64,000 bases of DNA, taken from contig URDK01000004.1 in NCBI GenBank assembly GCA_900546485.1, positions 4,958-68,957 of the forward strand, read 5' to 3'. Each line of letters starts with the position of its first letter. Positions within the stretch are counted from its first letter, which is position 1. The stretch is from an uncultured Eubacteriales bacterium (GTDB lineage Bacteria; Bacillota; Clostridia; Oscillospirales; Oscillospiraceae). Below the pieces are notes generated by a model. That model searched no databases. It worked only from the letters and a program-made list of their open reading frames with translations, and was not told the DNA's origin. The position numbers and the translations under genes were made by a program. Positions 41,807-49,588 of the stretch are shown here, piece after piece.

Positions 41807-42931
41807 ATGAACAAAAAAGCACTATGGGCCGAGGCCCTCATCTTTCTGGCGTTTATAGGAGTGTTTTTCATCCTGAATCTTGTACTGCCTGACCGGCAGT
41901 TTTCTGAGCAGGAGAATCGCTACCTGCAGCAGCGACCGGAGTTCAGTTTCAAGAGCCTGTTCAGCGGAGACTATACCTCCAAATTTGAGACCTATACCAC
42001 AGACCAGTTTACCTTCCGGGACGAGTGGATAACCCTCAAGGCTGCGAGCGAGCTTGCGCTTGGCAAGCAGGAGAACAATGACGTCCATCTCTGCGAGGGC
42101 GGCACACTGATAAAGGGCTTTGAGCGTCCCGATGACTCGACTCTGGACTCAAATATGTCCGCGCTGAACGCGCTGGTTGAGAACACCGACGCTGATGTGT
42201 ATTTTGCACTTATTCCCGACAAGTCCGACCTCTACGCCTCGCTTTTGCCTAATAATGCTCCTAATGACAGCGAAAAAGAAGTAATTGACTATTGCTATGA
42301 TAAGTCCGGCGCCATAAACGTGGACATGTATTCAGCGCTCAGCTCACACACTGACGAATATATCTTCTATCGCACCGACCACCACTGGACCAGCCTCGGC
42401 GCATACTATGGCCTTTCGGCCCTCGCCGAAAGCATGGGCCTCCCCTGCCCTGCGCTTGATTCCTACACTGACAGACATGTGGTCTCCGAGGAATTCTACG
42501 GTACAACCTGGTCGTCCTCCGGCTTCTCCTGGGTTGATCCGGATACTATGGAGATCTTTGTTGATGAGCCTGAAGGCCTGAAGGTCACCAGCTACCCCGA
42601 GGGCAGCCCGGTAGAGGGCAAGCTCTATGATTTCAGCTTCCTTGAGAAGAAGGACAAGTACTCCATGTTCATGGGCGGCAACTGCCCGATGCACGTCATA
42701 GAGACCGGTGCTGAGGACAAGCCGAGTCTGCTCATTCTTCGTGACTCCTATACGGACAGTCTTATTCCCTTCCTTCTCGATGACTTCTCTGAGATACATG
42801 TACTCGACCTGCGCTATTACCGCGCCAGCCTCAAGGCATATATGGAGCAGAATGACTTTGATAACGTACTCGTTTGTTACAGTGCCTCGAACTTCTGCAC
42901 TGACTCAAACATCTTCCTATTGGGTATGTGA
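41807..42931 (+). CDS. DHHW family protein (AlgJ/AlgX-like, SGNH fold)
   Basis: A 374-residue protein with one N-terminal membrane anchor (residues 8-27) and an extracytoplasmic SGNH-hydrolase-like domain. The diagnostic DHHW motif is in YRTDHHWTSLGAY near residue 186, and a probable nucleophile Ser is in LLILRDSYTDSLIPFLL near 310. Proteins of this type accept acetyl groups from MBOAT partners and pass them to surface polysaccharide. AAGGAGGGCCCGGT precedes the ATG; a strong terminator follows. Confidence 0.92.
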   Translation: MNKKALWAEALIFLAFIGVFFILNLVLPDRQFSEQENRYLQQRPEFSFKSLFSGDYTSKFETYTTDQFTFRDEWITLKAASELALGKQENNDVHLCEGGTLIKGFERPDDSTLDSNMSALNALVENTDADVYFALIPDKSDLYASLLPNNAPNDSEKEVIDYCYDKSGAINVDMYSALSSHTDEYIFYRTDHHWTSLGAYYGLSALAESMGLPCPALDSYTDRHVVSEEFYGTTWSSSGFSWVDPDTMEIFVDEPEGLKVTSYPEGSPVEGKLYDFSFLEKKDKYSMFMGGNCPMHVIETGAEDKPSLLILRDSYTDSLIPFLLDDFSEIHVLDLRYYRASLKAYMEQNDFDNVLVCYSASNFCTDSNIFLLGM

Positions 42932-42974
42932 GAAGATATGAATACTCACTGTCAGTGAAGGTAAACGCACTAAA

Positions 42975-43004
42975 AAAGCAGCCGTCCATTAGGACGGCTG
43001 CTTT
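42975..43004. terminator. Bidirectional terminator between DHHW gene and P-type ATPase
   Basis: A perfect 13-bp stem (42975-42987 with 42992-43004) with an ATTA loop, A-rich on the left and T-rich on the right, between convergent genes. Confidence 0.88.
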
Positions 43005-43021
43005 GCTTTGGGTCCGTTTTT

Positions 43022-45004
43022 TTATCGTGCCTCGTGTTTGCCCTTGGGTACCCGAAGCTCGCCGTTGAAGGCGAGAATGGAAACAAGCGCAGCACCGACG
43101 ATGGCTATGGAATCGATAAATACCGAGAACCACAGCGTGGAGAGGCCGAAGCCCGCAAGCAGCATGAGCACCAGCTTCACGATGGCAGACGCGCCGATGA
43201 CAGCCGTAGAGAGCATCTTGGCATAGCGCGAAACTGCAATGGCGAGGGATATCTTGTCCACACTGCCGCCAAAGACGGTGATGTCAGTGCCTACAGGCAT
43301 TGTCAGCGCCTCGACGCCGGTCATCGCGATATCTATGTCAGCCGCAGTGTGCGAGCCTCCAAAGGATTCGCCGCTGCCTACAAAGGTCAGCCCGCGTCCG
43401 GGGACGCAGCCGCCCTTGACTTCGGCAAGAGTTGCGCGCATCTTTTCGCGGTCGCACTCGGAATAGTACTCGGGAATGCTGAGCGCCGAGGCGGCTCGAG
43501 CCGCGGAATCACGGCTCTCATCCGTGAACATGATGACGCTGTCTATACCGCAGGCTTTGAGCTCGGCGACACCCTCTGCGGCATCGGCACGCAGCTGGTC
43601 GGTCATCACGATGCGGCCCGCGTATTCGTCGCCGATTGAGATATAATATGAGAAGTCGTCTGAGATGTCCGCGTCGGGTACCGACACGCCCTTTATCATC
43701 ATGAGGTCACGGCTGCCCACGCAGATGCGTATGCCGTCAACCTTTACCTCCACCCCGCTGCCAGGTATCTCTACAAAGTTCTCTATGAGGTCAATGTAGA
43801 TCGTGTCGCCGTAGCAGGCAATGACGGAACGGGCCTGCGGAGTGTTAGAGTATGCAAGGGCGTGTGCCGCTATCTTGAGCAGCACGTTGGACTCCATACG
43901 TTCTGACTTGATGGCAACGACCTTGGGACTGCCTTCGCTGAGAGTTCCCGCCTTGTCGAAGGCCACAGTGCCGGTGTTGGCAACGCTGTCCATGGCGTTG
44001 CAGCCGTCAAAGAGCACGCCGCTCTTGGCCGCGCCGCACATGGCGCACAGCCGGATAAGCGGAACGGCAACATTGAGTGCGCAGGGGCTTGCCAAAACGA
44101 GCAGCATGGCTGCACGACGTACGGATTCCTGAATCGTGATGTCGAAAATCAGCGGCAGCAGCACGAGCACGAGGATAGCCGCTACGGTCACGATGGGGGT
44201 AAGGTAAGTCTGTATCCAGCCGAAGGATTTGGGAACCACCTCTCCCCTCTTTGCGCCGTTTTCAACAGCGGCAAAGAGCGCGGCAGCAGCGGAATCCGAG
44301 GAAAGCGAAGTAACTTCGCAGCGGAGCTGGCCGTTCTGATTGAGGCATCCGGAAAGTATCTCGTCGCCTTCCTTTACCAAAACAGCGCCGGAGTAGTCGC
44401 CAAGAGCCGAGCGGTCAAGGCTGGACGTACCCTCAAGCACAATGCAGTCACAGGGTACGCGCTCACCGGGATAGATGACTATGGTGTCCCCGACCTCGAT
44501 GGTGTCGGCCGGTACAGTCTCCTCCTCCCCGTCGCGCACTACGTGCGCGTCATCCGGTTCGCAGTAGATCTGGTCGAGCACGGAGCGGTAAGTGCGTATG
44601 TAAGCATACTCGACAAACAGGCAGCCTATCTGATAGAGCAGCACAAGCGCCGTGCCCTCGATAGCAAAGCCGAATATGAGCGCGAGAATGACGGAAAGCG
44701 TTATAAGCACCGTCTTGTCCAGATACCGGCCGCGCATAACGCTCAGCACCGCGCCAGCTGCGATATCCCAGCCGGCAATGAGAACCGAGACAATCAGCAG
44801 CACTGTCGGCCAGGGTGCAGGTATGGAACGTACGAGCAAGGACACCGCAAACGCGGCGCAGGAAACGATGAGCCTTACTATGAAGACGATGTCAAGTCCA
44901 AGCTCGTCTGAGCCGCCCGGGCCGGAGCCGGCCGCTCCGGAGCAGTCTCCGGAGCAGCTGAACCGTCTCCCGACGGACTTTTCGAGGATTTCGGTAAAGT
45001 TCAT
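43022..45004 (-). CDS. P1B-type (heavy-metal) ATPase homologue with degenerate catalytic motifs
   Basis: A 660-residue protein with the P1B layout: cysteine-rich N terminus (SCSGDCSGAAG, no full HMA domain), paired membrane helices, actuator domain, the metal-site helix ASPCALNVAVPL near residue 310, P- and N-domains, and two final helices. Key motifs differ from consensus. The phosphorylation site DKTGT reads DKAGT (D350-T354, confirmed in the DNA). The actuator TGES region reads LGDYSG. The GDGxNDxP hinge reads GSGESFGGS. The phospho-acceptor Asp and SPC metal site remain. It may be an inactive or regulatory pump, or one with changed chemistry. AAGGAGGGGG precedes the ATG. It is 42 bp downstream of fba. 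Confidence 0.85.
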   Translation of the reverse strand: MNFTEILEKSVGRRFSCSGDCSGAAGSGPGGSDELGLDIVFIVRLIVSCAAFAVSLLVRSIPAPWPTVLLIVSVLIAGWDIAAGAVLSVMRGRYLDKTVLITLSVILALIFGFAIEGTALVLLYQIGCLFVEYAYIRTYRSVLDQIYCEPDDAHVVRDGEEETVPADTIEVGDTIVIYPGERVPCDCIVLEGTSSLDRSALGDYSGAVLVKEGDEILSGCLNQNGQLRCEVTSLSSDSAAAALFAAVENGAKRGEVVPKSFGWIQTYLTPIVTVAAILVLVLLPLIFDITIQESVRRAAMLLVLASPCALNVAVPLIRLCAMCGAAKSGVLFDGCNAMDSVANTGTVAFDKAGTLSEGSPKVVAIKSERMESNVLLKIAAHALAYSNTPQARSVIACYGDTIYIDLIENFVEIPGSGVEVKVDGIRICVGSRDLMMIKGVSVPDADISDDFSYYISIGDEYAGRIVMTDQLRADAAEGVAELKACGIDSVIMFTDESRDSAARAASALSIPEYYSECDREKMRATLAEVKGGCVPGRGLTFVGSGESFGGSHTAADIDIAMTGVEALTMPVGTDITVFGGSVDKISLAIAVSRYAKMLSTAVIGASAIVKLVLMLLAGFGLSTLWFSVFIDSIAIVGAALVSILAFNGELRVPKGKHEAR

Positions 45005-45046
45005 CGAACCCCCTCCTTAAAACTTGGGATATGCGCCGGGAAGGTC

Positions 45047-45985
45047 TCAGTCGGCCTTGCCGTCGCAGCCGAGCACGTCAACTATCTTGTGCGCGACCAT
45101 GGCCTTGATAGCGGCACGGGCGGGCTTGAGATACTGACGGGGGTCAAAGTCGGCGGGATGCTCGGCGAAATACTTGCGGATGGAAGCGGTCATGGCAAGA
45201 CGCAGGTCGGAGTCAATATTTATCTTGCAGACAGCGCTGCGGGCAGCCTGACGAAGCTGATCCTCGGGCACGCCGATGGCGCCGGGCATGTTGCCGCCGT
45301 ACTTGTTGATCTCAGCAACGAACTCCTGAGGCACGGAAGATGCGCCGTGCAGGACTATCGGGAAACCAGGCAGGTTCTTCTCGACGGCCTCGAGCACGTC
45401 GAAGCGCAGCTGCGGCTTCGTGCCGGGCTTGAACTTGTAGGCACCGTGGCTGGTGCCGATGGCGATGGCCAGGGAGTCGCAGCCAGTGCGCTCTACAAAC
45501 TCCTGGACCTCCTCCGGACGGGTGTAGGAGGCGTGACCTTCCTCGACCTTGACCTCGTCCTCAATGCCGGCGAGGGTGCCCAGCTCGGCCTCGACGACAA
45601 CACCGTGATCGTGAGCATACTCAACGACCTGCTTGGTGATGGCGATGTTCTCCTCGAAGGGCTTGGAGCTGGCGTCTATCATAACAGAGGTGAAGCCGCC
45701 GTCGATGCAGCTCTTGCACAGCTCAAAGCTGTCGCCGTGGTCAAGGTGCAGGCAGATGGGCAGGCCGGTCTCGATAACAGCGGCCTCGACGAGCTTCATG
45801 AGGTAAGTATGATTCGCGTAGGCGCGAGCGCCCTTGGAGACCTGGAGGATGAGCGGAGCGCGCAGCTCAGCGGCGGCTTCGGTGATGCCCTGGACGATCT
45901 CCATGTTATTCACGTTGAACGCGCCAATGGCGTACCCACCGTCGTAGGCTTTGCGGAACATTTCCTTGGATGTTACGAGGCTCAT
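45047..45985 (-). CDS. fba: Class II fructose-1,6-bisphosphate aldolase
   Basis: A 312-residue zinc-dependent aldolase that splits fructose-1,6-bisphosphate into DHAP and glyceraldehyde-3-phosphate. Catalytic Asp and zinc His are in CLHLDHGDSFE near residue 80, the family signature VVVEAELGTLAGIEDEV near 130, zinc His in GTSHGAYKF near 178 and PIVLHGASSVP near 208. AAGGAGATAATTTTT precedes the ATG. It is divergent from pfp, which makes its substrate, and their promoters overlap. The P-type ATPase gene follows without a clear terminator. Confidence 0.97.
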   Translation of the reverse strand: MSLVTSKEMFRKAYDGGYAIGAFNVNNMEIVQGITEAAAELRAPLILQVSKGARAYANHTYLMKLVEAAVIETGLPICLHLDHGDSFELCKSCIDGGFTSVMIDASSKPFEENIAITKQVVEYAHDHGVVVEAELGTLAGIEDEVKVEEGHASYTRPEEVQEFVERTGCDSLAIAIGTSHGAYKFKPGTKPQLRFDVLEAVEKNLPGFPIVLHGASSVPQEFVAEINKYGGNMPGAIGVPEDQLRQAARSAVCKINIDSDLRLAMTASIRKYFAEHPADFDPRQYLKPARAAIKAMVAHKIVDVLGCDGKAD

Positions 45986-46029
45986 AAAAATTATCTCCTT
46001 TGCAAGCGGTAAATTTATGCTATTGCTTA

Positions 46030-46058
46030 TTTATTATATCCCAAACGTGTGATATAAT
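46030..46058 (+). promoter_or_regulatory. Promoter of pfp, overlapping the fba promoter
   Basis: TTTATT (46030-46035), 17 bp, perfect TATAAT (46053-46058) with extended -10 TGA. Its two boxes overlap those of the opposing fba promoter. Confidence 0.6.
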
Positions 46059-46061
46059 CAA
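46033..46061 (-). promoter_or_regulatory. Promoter of fba, overlapping the pfp promoter
   Basis: On the minus strand: TTGATT (46061-46056), 17 bp, perfect TATAAT (46038-46033). It occupies almost the same 30 bp as the pfp promoter in reverse. Confidence 0.65.
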
Positions 46062-46093
46062 TAACACCTTTTTAAGAATTTGGAGGTAACAAT

Positions 46094-47335
46094 ATGGAAA
46101 AAACGCTCAGGGGAGCCTGCATCATAGGCCAGTCCGGAGGCCCGACCTCCGTCATCAACGCCAGCGCATACGGCGTTATCAGGACCGCGCTTGACACGGA
46201 CTGCATCACCAAGGTCTACGGTGCGGCCCACGGCATCAAGGGCGTGCTTGACGACAAGCTCTACGACATGGGCGAGGAGGACGCCTACGAGCTCAGCCTG
46301 CTTATGAATACACCCTCCTCCGAACTCGGCTCCTGCCGCTATAAGATGGCTGATCCCGAGAAGGACGACACCGACTATAAGCGTATCCTTGAGATCTTCA
46401 AGAAATACGACGTTCGCTACTTCTTCTATAACGGCGGCAACGACTCCATGGACACCTGCGACAAGATCAGCCGCTACATGGAGAAGAGCGGCTATGAGTG
46501 CCGTGTCATGGGCGTGCCCAAGACCATCGATAACGACCTCTACAATACTGACCACTGCCCCGGCTTCGGCAGCGCGGCGAAGTACATCGCCACCTCCTGC
46601 GCCGAGGTTTACAAGGACGCTCATGTCTACGACACCGGCATGATCGTCATCATCGAGATCATGGGACGTCACGCCGGCTGGCTCGCGGCCAGCTCCGCCC
46701 TCGCTGGTCTCGTCGGCTGCGGTCCGGACCTCATCTACCTGCCTGAGACCGATTTCGATATGGACAAGTTCCTTGCCGATGCTACCCGTATTTATAAGGA
46801 AAAGGGCAACTGCATCGTAGCCGTCTCCGAGGGCATCCACTATGCCGACGGCAGCTTCGTTTCCGAGGCCAAGACCAGCGCGACCGACGGCTTCGGTCAT
46901 GCTCAGCTCGGCGGCCTCGCCTCCCTGCTTGCCTCCGTCGTCAAGGAGAAGACCGGCGCCAAGGTCCGCGGCATAGAGCTCTCCCTGCTCCAGCGCTGCG
47001 GCGCCCACATCGCCTCCAAGGCGGACGTGAGCGAGGCTTTCATGGCCGGCGAAGTTGCGGTTCTCTCCGCAGTCGGTGGCGAGACCGGCAAGATGGTCGC
47101 CTTTGCGCGCGAGTATGTCGACGGCAAGTATAACTGCGTGCCCAAGCTCGTGCCTCTTACCAGCGTTGCCAACTTTGAGAAGAAGGTTCCCGCCGAGTGG
47201 ATACTGCCCGACGGCAAGGGCGTTACTCAGGACTTCATTGATTATGCTCTGCCCCTCATCCAGGGAGAGCCCGAGCGCGCGACTGAGAACTCCCTGCCCC
47301 GCTACGCAAGGCTCAAGAAGGTCCTTGCGAAGTAA
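46094..47335 (+). CDS. pfp: Pyrophosphate-dependent 6-phosphofructokinase
   Basis: A 413-residue phosphofructokinase. GQSGGPTSVINAS near residue 13 is the N-terminal phosphate loop. GGNDSM near 114 has Asp where ATP-dependent enzymes have Gly, and PKTIDNDL near 142 has the Lys diagnostic of PPi use. The sugar-phosphate segment EIMGRHAGWLAASSAL is near 190. It reversibly converts fructose-6-phosphate plus PPi to fructose-1,6-bisphosphate, the substrate of the divergent fba. GGAGGTAACAAT precedes the ATG. Confidence 0.95.
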   Translation: MEKTLRGACIIGQSGGPTSVINASAYGVIRTALDTDCITKVYGAAHGIKGVLDDKLYDMGEEDAYELSLLMNTPSSELGSCRYKMADPEKDDTDYKRILEIFKKYDVRYFFYNGGNDSMDTCDKISRYMEKSGYECRVMGVPKTIDNDLYNTDHCPGFGSAAKYIATSCAEVYKDAHVYDTGMIVIIEIMGRHAGWLAASSALAGLVGCGPDLIYLPETDFDMDKFLADATRIYKEKGNCIVAVSEGIHYADGSFVSEAKTSATDGFGHAQLGGLASLLASVVKEKTGAKVRGIELSLLQRCGAHIASKADVSEAFMAGEVAVLSAVGGETGKMVAFAREYVDGKYNCVPKLVPLTSVANFEKKVPAEWILPDGKGVTQDFIDYALPLIQGEPERATENSLPRYARLKKVLAK

Positions 47336-47360
47336 ATTCCATATACTTTAATGATAGCGC

Positions 47361-47389
47361 AGCGCCGCCCTTTTGGGCGGCGCTGTTTT
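47361..47389 (+). terminator. Terminator after pfp
   Basis: A perfect 10-bp GC stem (47361-47370 with 47375-47384), TTTT loop, followed by GTTTT. Confidence 0.88.
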
Positions 47390-47471
47390 GCATTTCACGG
47401 CCTGGTGGGCTTATGCATAACATGGGTTGAGGGCCTCCGCCCTCGCTACGACATTTAGGAGGCAACGAAAA
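47390..47471 (+). promoter_or_regulatory. Leader region of the cotJ operon
   Basis: Contains CATAACAT (47416-47423), which resembles a SigE-type -10, but no good -35 at the expected distance, then a 6-bp hairpin (47429-47434 with 47439-47444), then AGGAGG before the TTG start. cotJ genes are mother-cell genes in Bacillus; the promoter call is weak. Confidence 0.3.
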
Positions 47472-47924
47472 TTGGAAAAAACCGATACACAGGGCACCTG
47501 CACCTATAAGCAGGGCAGCCTGCCTGAGTGCGCGCCGCTCGCGCTTGCTCAGATACCGGCGCAGCAGAGCAGCGAACCGGCATATAAGAGCGGCGAGGCG
47601 CTCACGCGCGGCACGCTTTTCCCGGGACTTGATCTTCCCTTCAAGAACATCGTCAACCAGATGCCTGCCGAGACCACGGAGCTGCGTGAGCTCATGGCGC
47701 TTGACTTCGTTACGGATGAGCTGAACCTGTATCTCGATACTCACTCCGAGGATACTCAGGCCTTCGAGACATTTAAAACCTTCCTCAAGCTCTACGACGA
47801 GGGCCGCAAGGAGTATGTGTCACGCTTTGGACCTCTCAGTCTCTCCGACCTGGCCTCTGCAAAGAGCTATACCTGGCTGAACGACCCCTGGCCCTGGGAA
47901 TATGTGAGCAGCAAGGAGGGCTGA
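47472..47924 (+). CDS. Spore coat protein CotJA-CotJB fusion
   Basis: A 150-residue protein combining two normally separate coat proteins. Residues 1-60 contain the CotJA-type segment (YKSGEALTRGTLFPGLDLPF). Residues 66-150 are CotJB-like: ELRELMALDFVTDELNLYLD near 70-90, then FKTFLKLYDEGRKEYVSRFGPLS and the closing WLNDPWPWEYV. The start is the TTG at 47472, with AGGAGGCAACGAAAA upstream. No stop or frameshift separates the halves. cotJC follows after 2 bp, in the usual cotJA-JB-JC order, but is interrupted by the mobile element. Confidence 0.85.
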   Translation: MEKTDTQGTCTYKQGSLPECAPLALAQIPAQQSSEPAYKSGEALTRGTLFPGLDLPFKNIVNQMPAETTELRELMALDFVTDELNLYLDTHSEDTQAFETFKTFLKLYDEGRKEYVSRFGPLSLSDLASAKSYTWLNDPWPWEYVSSKEG

Positions 47925-47926
47925 AC

Positions 47927-48043
47927 ATGTTTGTATATGAGAAAAAGCTGCAGTATCCCGTAAAAATCAAGAACACTAACCCCGCCCTTGCCAAGTTCAT
48001 AATCAGCCAATACGGCGGGCCTTATTGCAGTATGCTGCAATAA
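47927..48043 (+). CDS. cotJC: cotJC 5' part (spore-coat manganese catalase), interrupted by the element
   Basis: The ATG at 47927 has AAGGAGG 7 bp upstream and starts 2 bp after the cotJA-JB stop. Residues 1-31 (MFVYEKKLQYPVKIKN..., ending ISQYGG) are the conserved N terminus of CotJC. The reading then enters the element (PYCSMLQ) and stops at 48041-48043, giving a 38-residue peptide. The authentic part ends at the GG of 48017-48018. The remainder of the gene is at 63508 onward in the frame that rejoins exactly. In the integrated state no full CotJC can be made. Confidence 0.9.
   Translation: MFVYEKKLQYPVKIKNTNPALAKFIISQYGGPYCSMLQ
47998..48042. other. attL, left junction of the intervening element
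   Basis: Core GGCGG at 48014-48018, with the inferred crossover dinucleotide GG at 48017-48018. Left of it is cotJC sequence. Right of it (48020-48041) is the element's attP right arm, which is an inverted match (17 of 22) to the left arm found at attR. Confidence 0.85.
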
Positions 48044-48046
48044 TCA

Positions 48047-48077
48047 TGCCGCGGCTCACTAACTGTAAACCGCGGCA
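48047..48077. repeat. Hairpin at the left end of the element
   Basis: A perfect 8-bp stem (48047-48054 with 48070-48077), 15-nt loop, between attL and the 3' end of the small minus-strand ORF. No T-run follows on the minus strand, so termination would be weak. Confidence 0.5.
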
Positions 48078-48082
48078 AATAA

Positions 48083-48253
48083 TTACTCTGACGTATAAAA
48101 CCTTGCTCTTCCCTCAAAAAGCTTGTTGAGCAGCTCGGCTTTGAGCCATGTAGCCAGGCGAAGCTGCTGCTCTGGGCTCAGCTCCTTTGTGTCGGTCAGT
48201 TTACCGTTCACGCGAACAAAGGATACAGAGTTGATCGACAATTGCTTTTTCAA
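48083..48253 (-). CDS. Small 56-codon protein beside attL, candidate recombination directionality factor
   Basis: Reading from the TTG at 48253 (GGTGG upstream) gives a 56-residue protein with a predicted N-terminal beta segment (INSVSFVRVNGKL) and a helix-rich C-terminal half (SPEQQLRLATWLKAELLNKL). An open frame extends upstream to 48331 but overlaps the preceding gene. No family recognised. In the excised circle this gene and the recombinase gene would flank attP with their 3' ends facing it. Small proteins in such positions serve as directionality factors in SP-beta-like systems, so that role is possible. It could also simply be the last gene of the cargo operon. Confidence 0.55.
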   Translation of the reverse strand: MKKQLSINSVSFVRVNGKLTDTKELSPEQQLRLATWLKAELLNKLFEGRARFYTSE

Positions 48254-48311
48254 GCAAATCACCACCCAGTATCTATGATATTGTTCGCATATACTGTAAA
48301 TGACCAGGCAG

Positions 48312-49559
48312 TCAACTTTTGCAGCCCGCAATAAGCCGCTCCATGCGGCAAAGGGTAAGTCGGTTTCTTATGGCAGCTGATATGGACAGCACTTCCCTGC
48401 CCATTCCGCCGTCAATGCCCAGTTCTTCAAGGCTGTGCTTTGCGCCTATGGCTTTGAAAAGCGCCTCAAGCTCAGCAGCTGGCGGTATTTCATCGATGAT
48501 CTGCCGGATTTCCGGCCATTTATCCCGAATGTTTTCCGGCGGGAATGTGCCCAGCACATCATTTTTGTTTTCTTCAAGCACACCGTCGGCAAGCTCTCCA
48601 AAGATATATCGTACCCAATTATCATCGAGCGGCTCGAAAGGAAGAATTTCTATACTTTCTTTTTCAGCTAATGCGTGGTACTCCTTCGCACATATCAGTG
48701 TACCTACGCCGACGCACTCACCGTGAATACCTTTGGCATTCTCAAAGCCCCGAGGTTTCATTTCAACAAGGTGTGCAATCAGATGCTCTGCCCCTGAAGC
48801 TGCCCGGCTGTGCGAAAGCATCTGCATGGTAAGGCCGGAAAGCATTTGTGCATATGCCATTGCCTCATAATCCGGCTCACAGCCATCGGCAAGCTCCTTT
48901 GCACAGCGTGTCATGAGGTCCAGCGATTCCTGCGCCATATCGCACACGCGCTCACAGAAGTATTCCCCGGACACGAGATTAGCGATTTTCCAGTCAGCAA
49001 TGGAGATGTGCTTTGCCAAGATATCCTGCACGCCGGCCAGTGTAAGAAAGCGCGGAGCACCGGAGACAACGTTGAGGTCACATACAACGGCATCAGGGGC
49101 CTGCATTGGTATTGAGCGCTTCTGGCCGTCAATGATTATGGAGCATATATTGGCTGTGAAGCCATCAGCAGAAACGAGCGTTGGTACTGCAACAAAAGGA
49201 ATTCCCAGTTTGTATGCTGAATACCGACCAAAATCCATCAGCGTCCCGCTGCCTACAACAACTATGTAGTCCGGAGTTCGTTCAAAGAGCTTCATCATAT
49301 CTTCGATCATGCCCTTTTCACTGTGGAGGCCCTCAGCCTTCAGCACGATCTCCTGACCAGCACATATGTGCTTGACAGAGGGTAATGCATAAGTGTTCGT
49401 GTCGTATATGACAGTCCTGAAACCGGACAGGCCGCAGTCCGACATGTAGCTGTCGAAACTATCCATGGCTCCATACTCACAGACGACCAGCTTTGTCCTG
49501 AGTTCGTGGACACGACCGCAGGAGCAAGGGCCTGCGTATTTGGAAGTGTCAAGAATCAT
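48312..49559 (-). CDS. Glycerol-1-phosphate dehydrogenase-family protein (AraM/EgsA-like)
   Basis: A 415-residue iron-alcohol-dehydrogenase-fold protein. The N terminus SKYAGPCSCGRVHEL resembles bacterial AraM proteins. The nucleotide-binding GSGTLMDFGRYSAYKLGIPF is near residues 94-113 and VPTLVSADGFTANICS near 115. Metal ligands probably lie in LAGVQDILAKH (Asp) and SRAASGAEHLIAHL (His). AraM reduces DHAP to glycerol-1-phosphate or acts on related polyols. The start at 49559 has GGAGAG upstream and gives the family N terminus; an ATG at 49592 overlaps the previous stop. Actual substrate here is unknown. Confidence 0.85.
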   Translation of the reverse strand: MILDTSKYAGPCSCGRVHELRTKLVVCEYGAMDSFDSYMSDCGLSGFRTVIYDTNTYALPSVKHICAGQEIVLKAEGLHSEKGMIEDMMKLFERTPDYIVVVGSGTLMDFGRYSAYKLGIPFVAVPTLVSADGFTANICSIIIDGQKRSIPMQAPDAVVCDLNVVSGAPRFLTLAGVQDILAKHISIADWKIANLVSGEYFCERVCDMAQESLDLMTRCAKELADGCEPDYEAMAYAQMLSGLTMQMLSHSRAASGAEHLIAHLVEMKPRGFENAKGIHGECVGVGTLICAKEYHALAEKESIEILPFEPLDDNWVRYIFGELADGVLEENKNDVLGTFPPENIRDKWPEIRQIIDEIPPAAELEALFKAIGAKHSLEELGIDGGMGREVLSISAAIRNRLTLCRMERLIAGCKS

Positions 49560-49588
49560 TTTATGCTCTCCATTCGATGGAGGCGTGG

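Noticed and set aside
45089..46012. A 307-codon plus-strand frame opposite fba
   Set aside because: fba is unmistakable on the minus strand; the antisense frame is compositional.
47927..48043. cotJC as a simple dead pseudogene
   Set aside because: The 3' part is free of stops and frameshifts, the junction rejoins exactly in frame, and a recombinase with matching att arms is present; decay alone does not explain these. Lack of excision remains possible.
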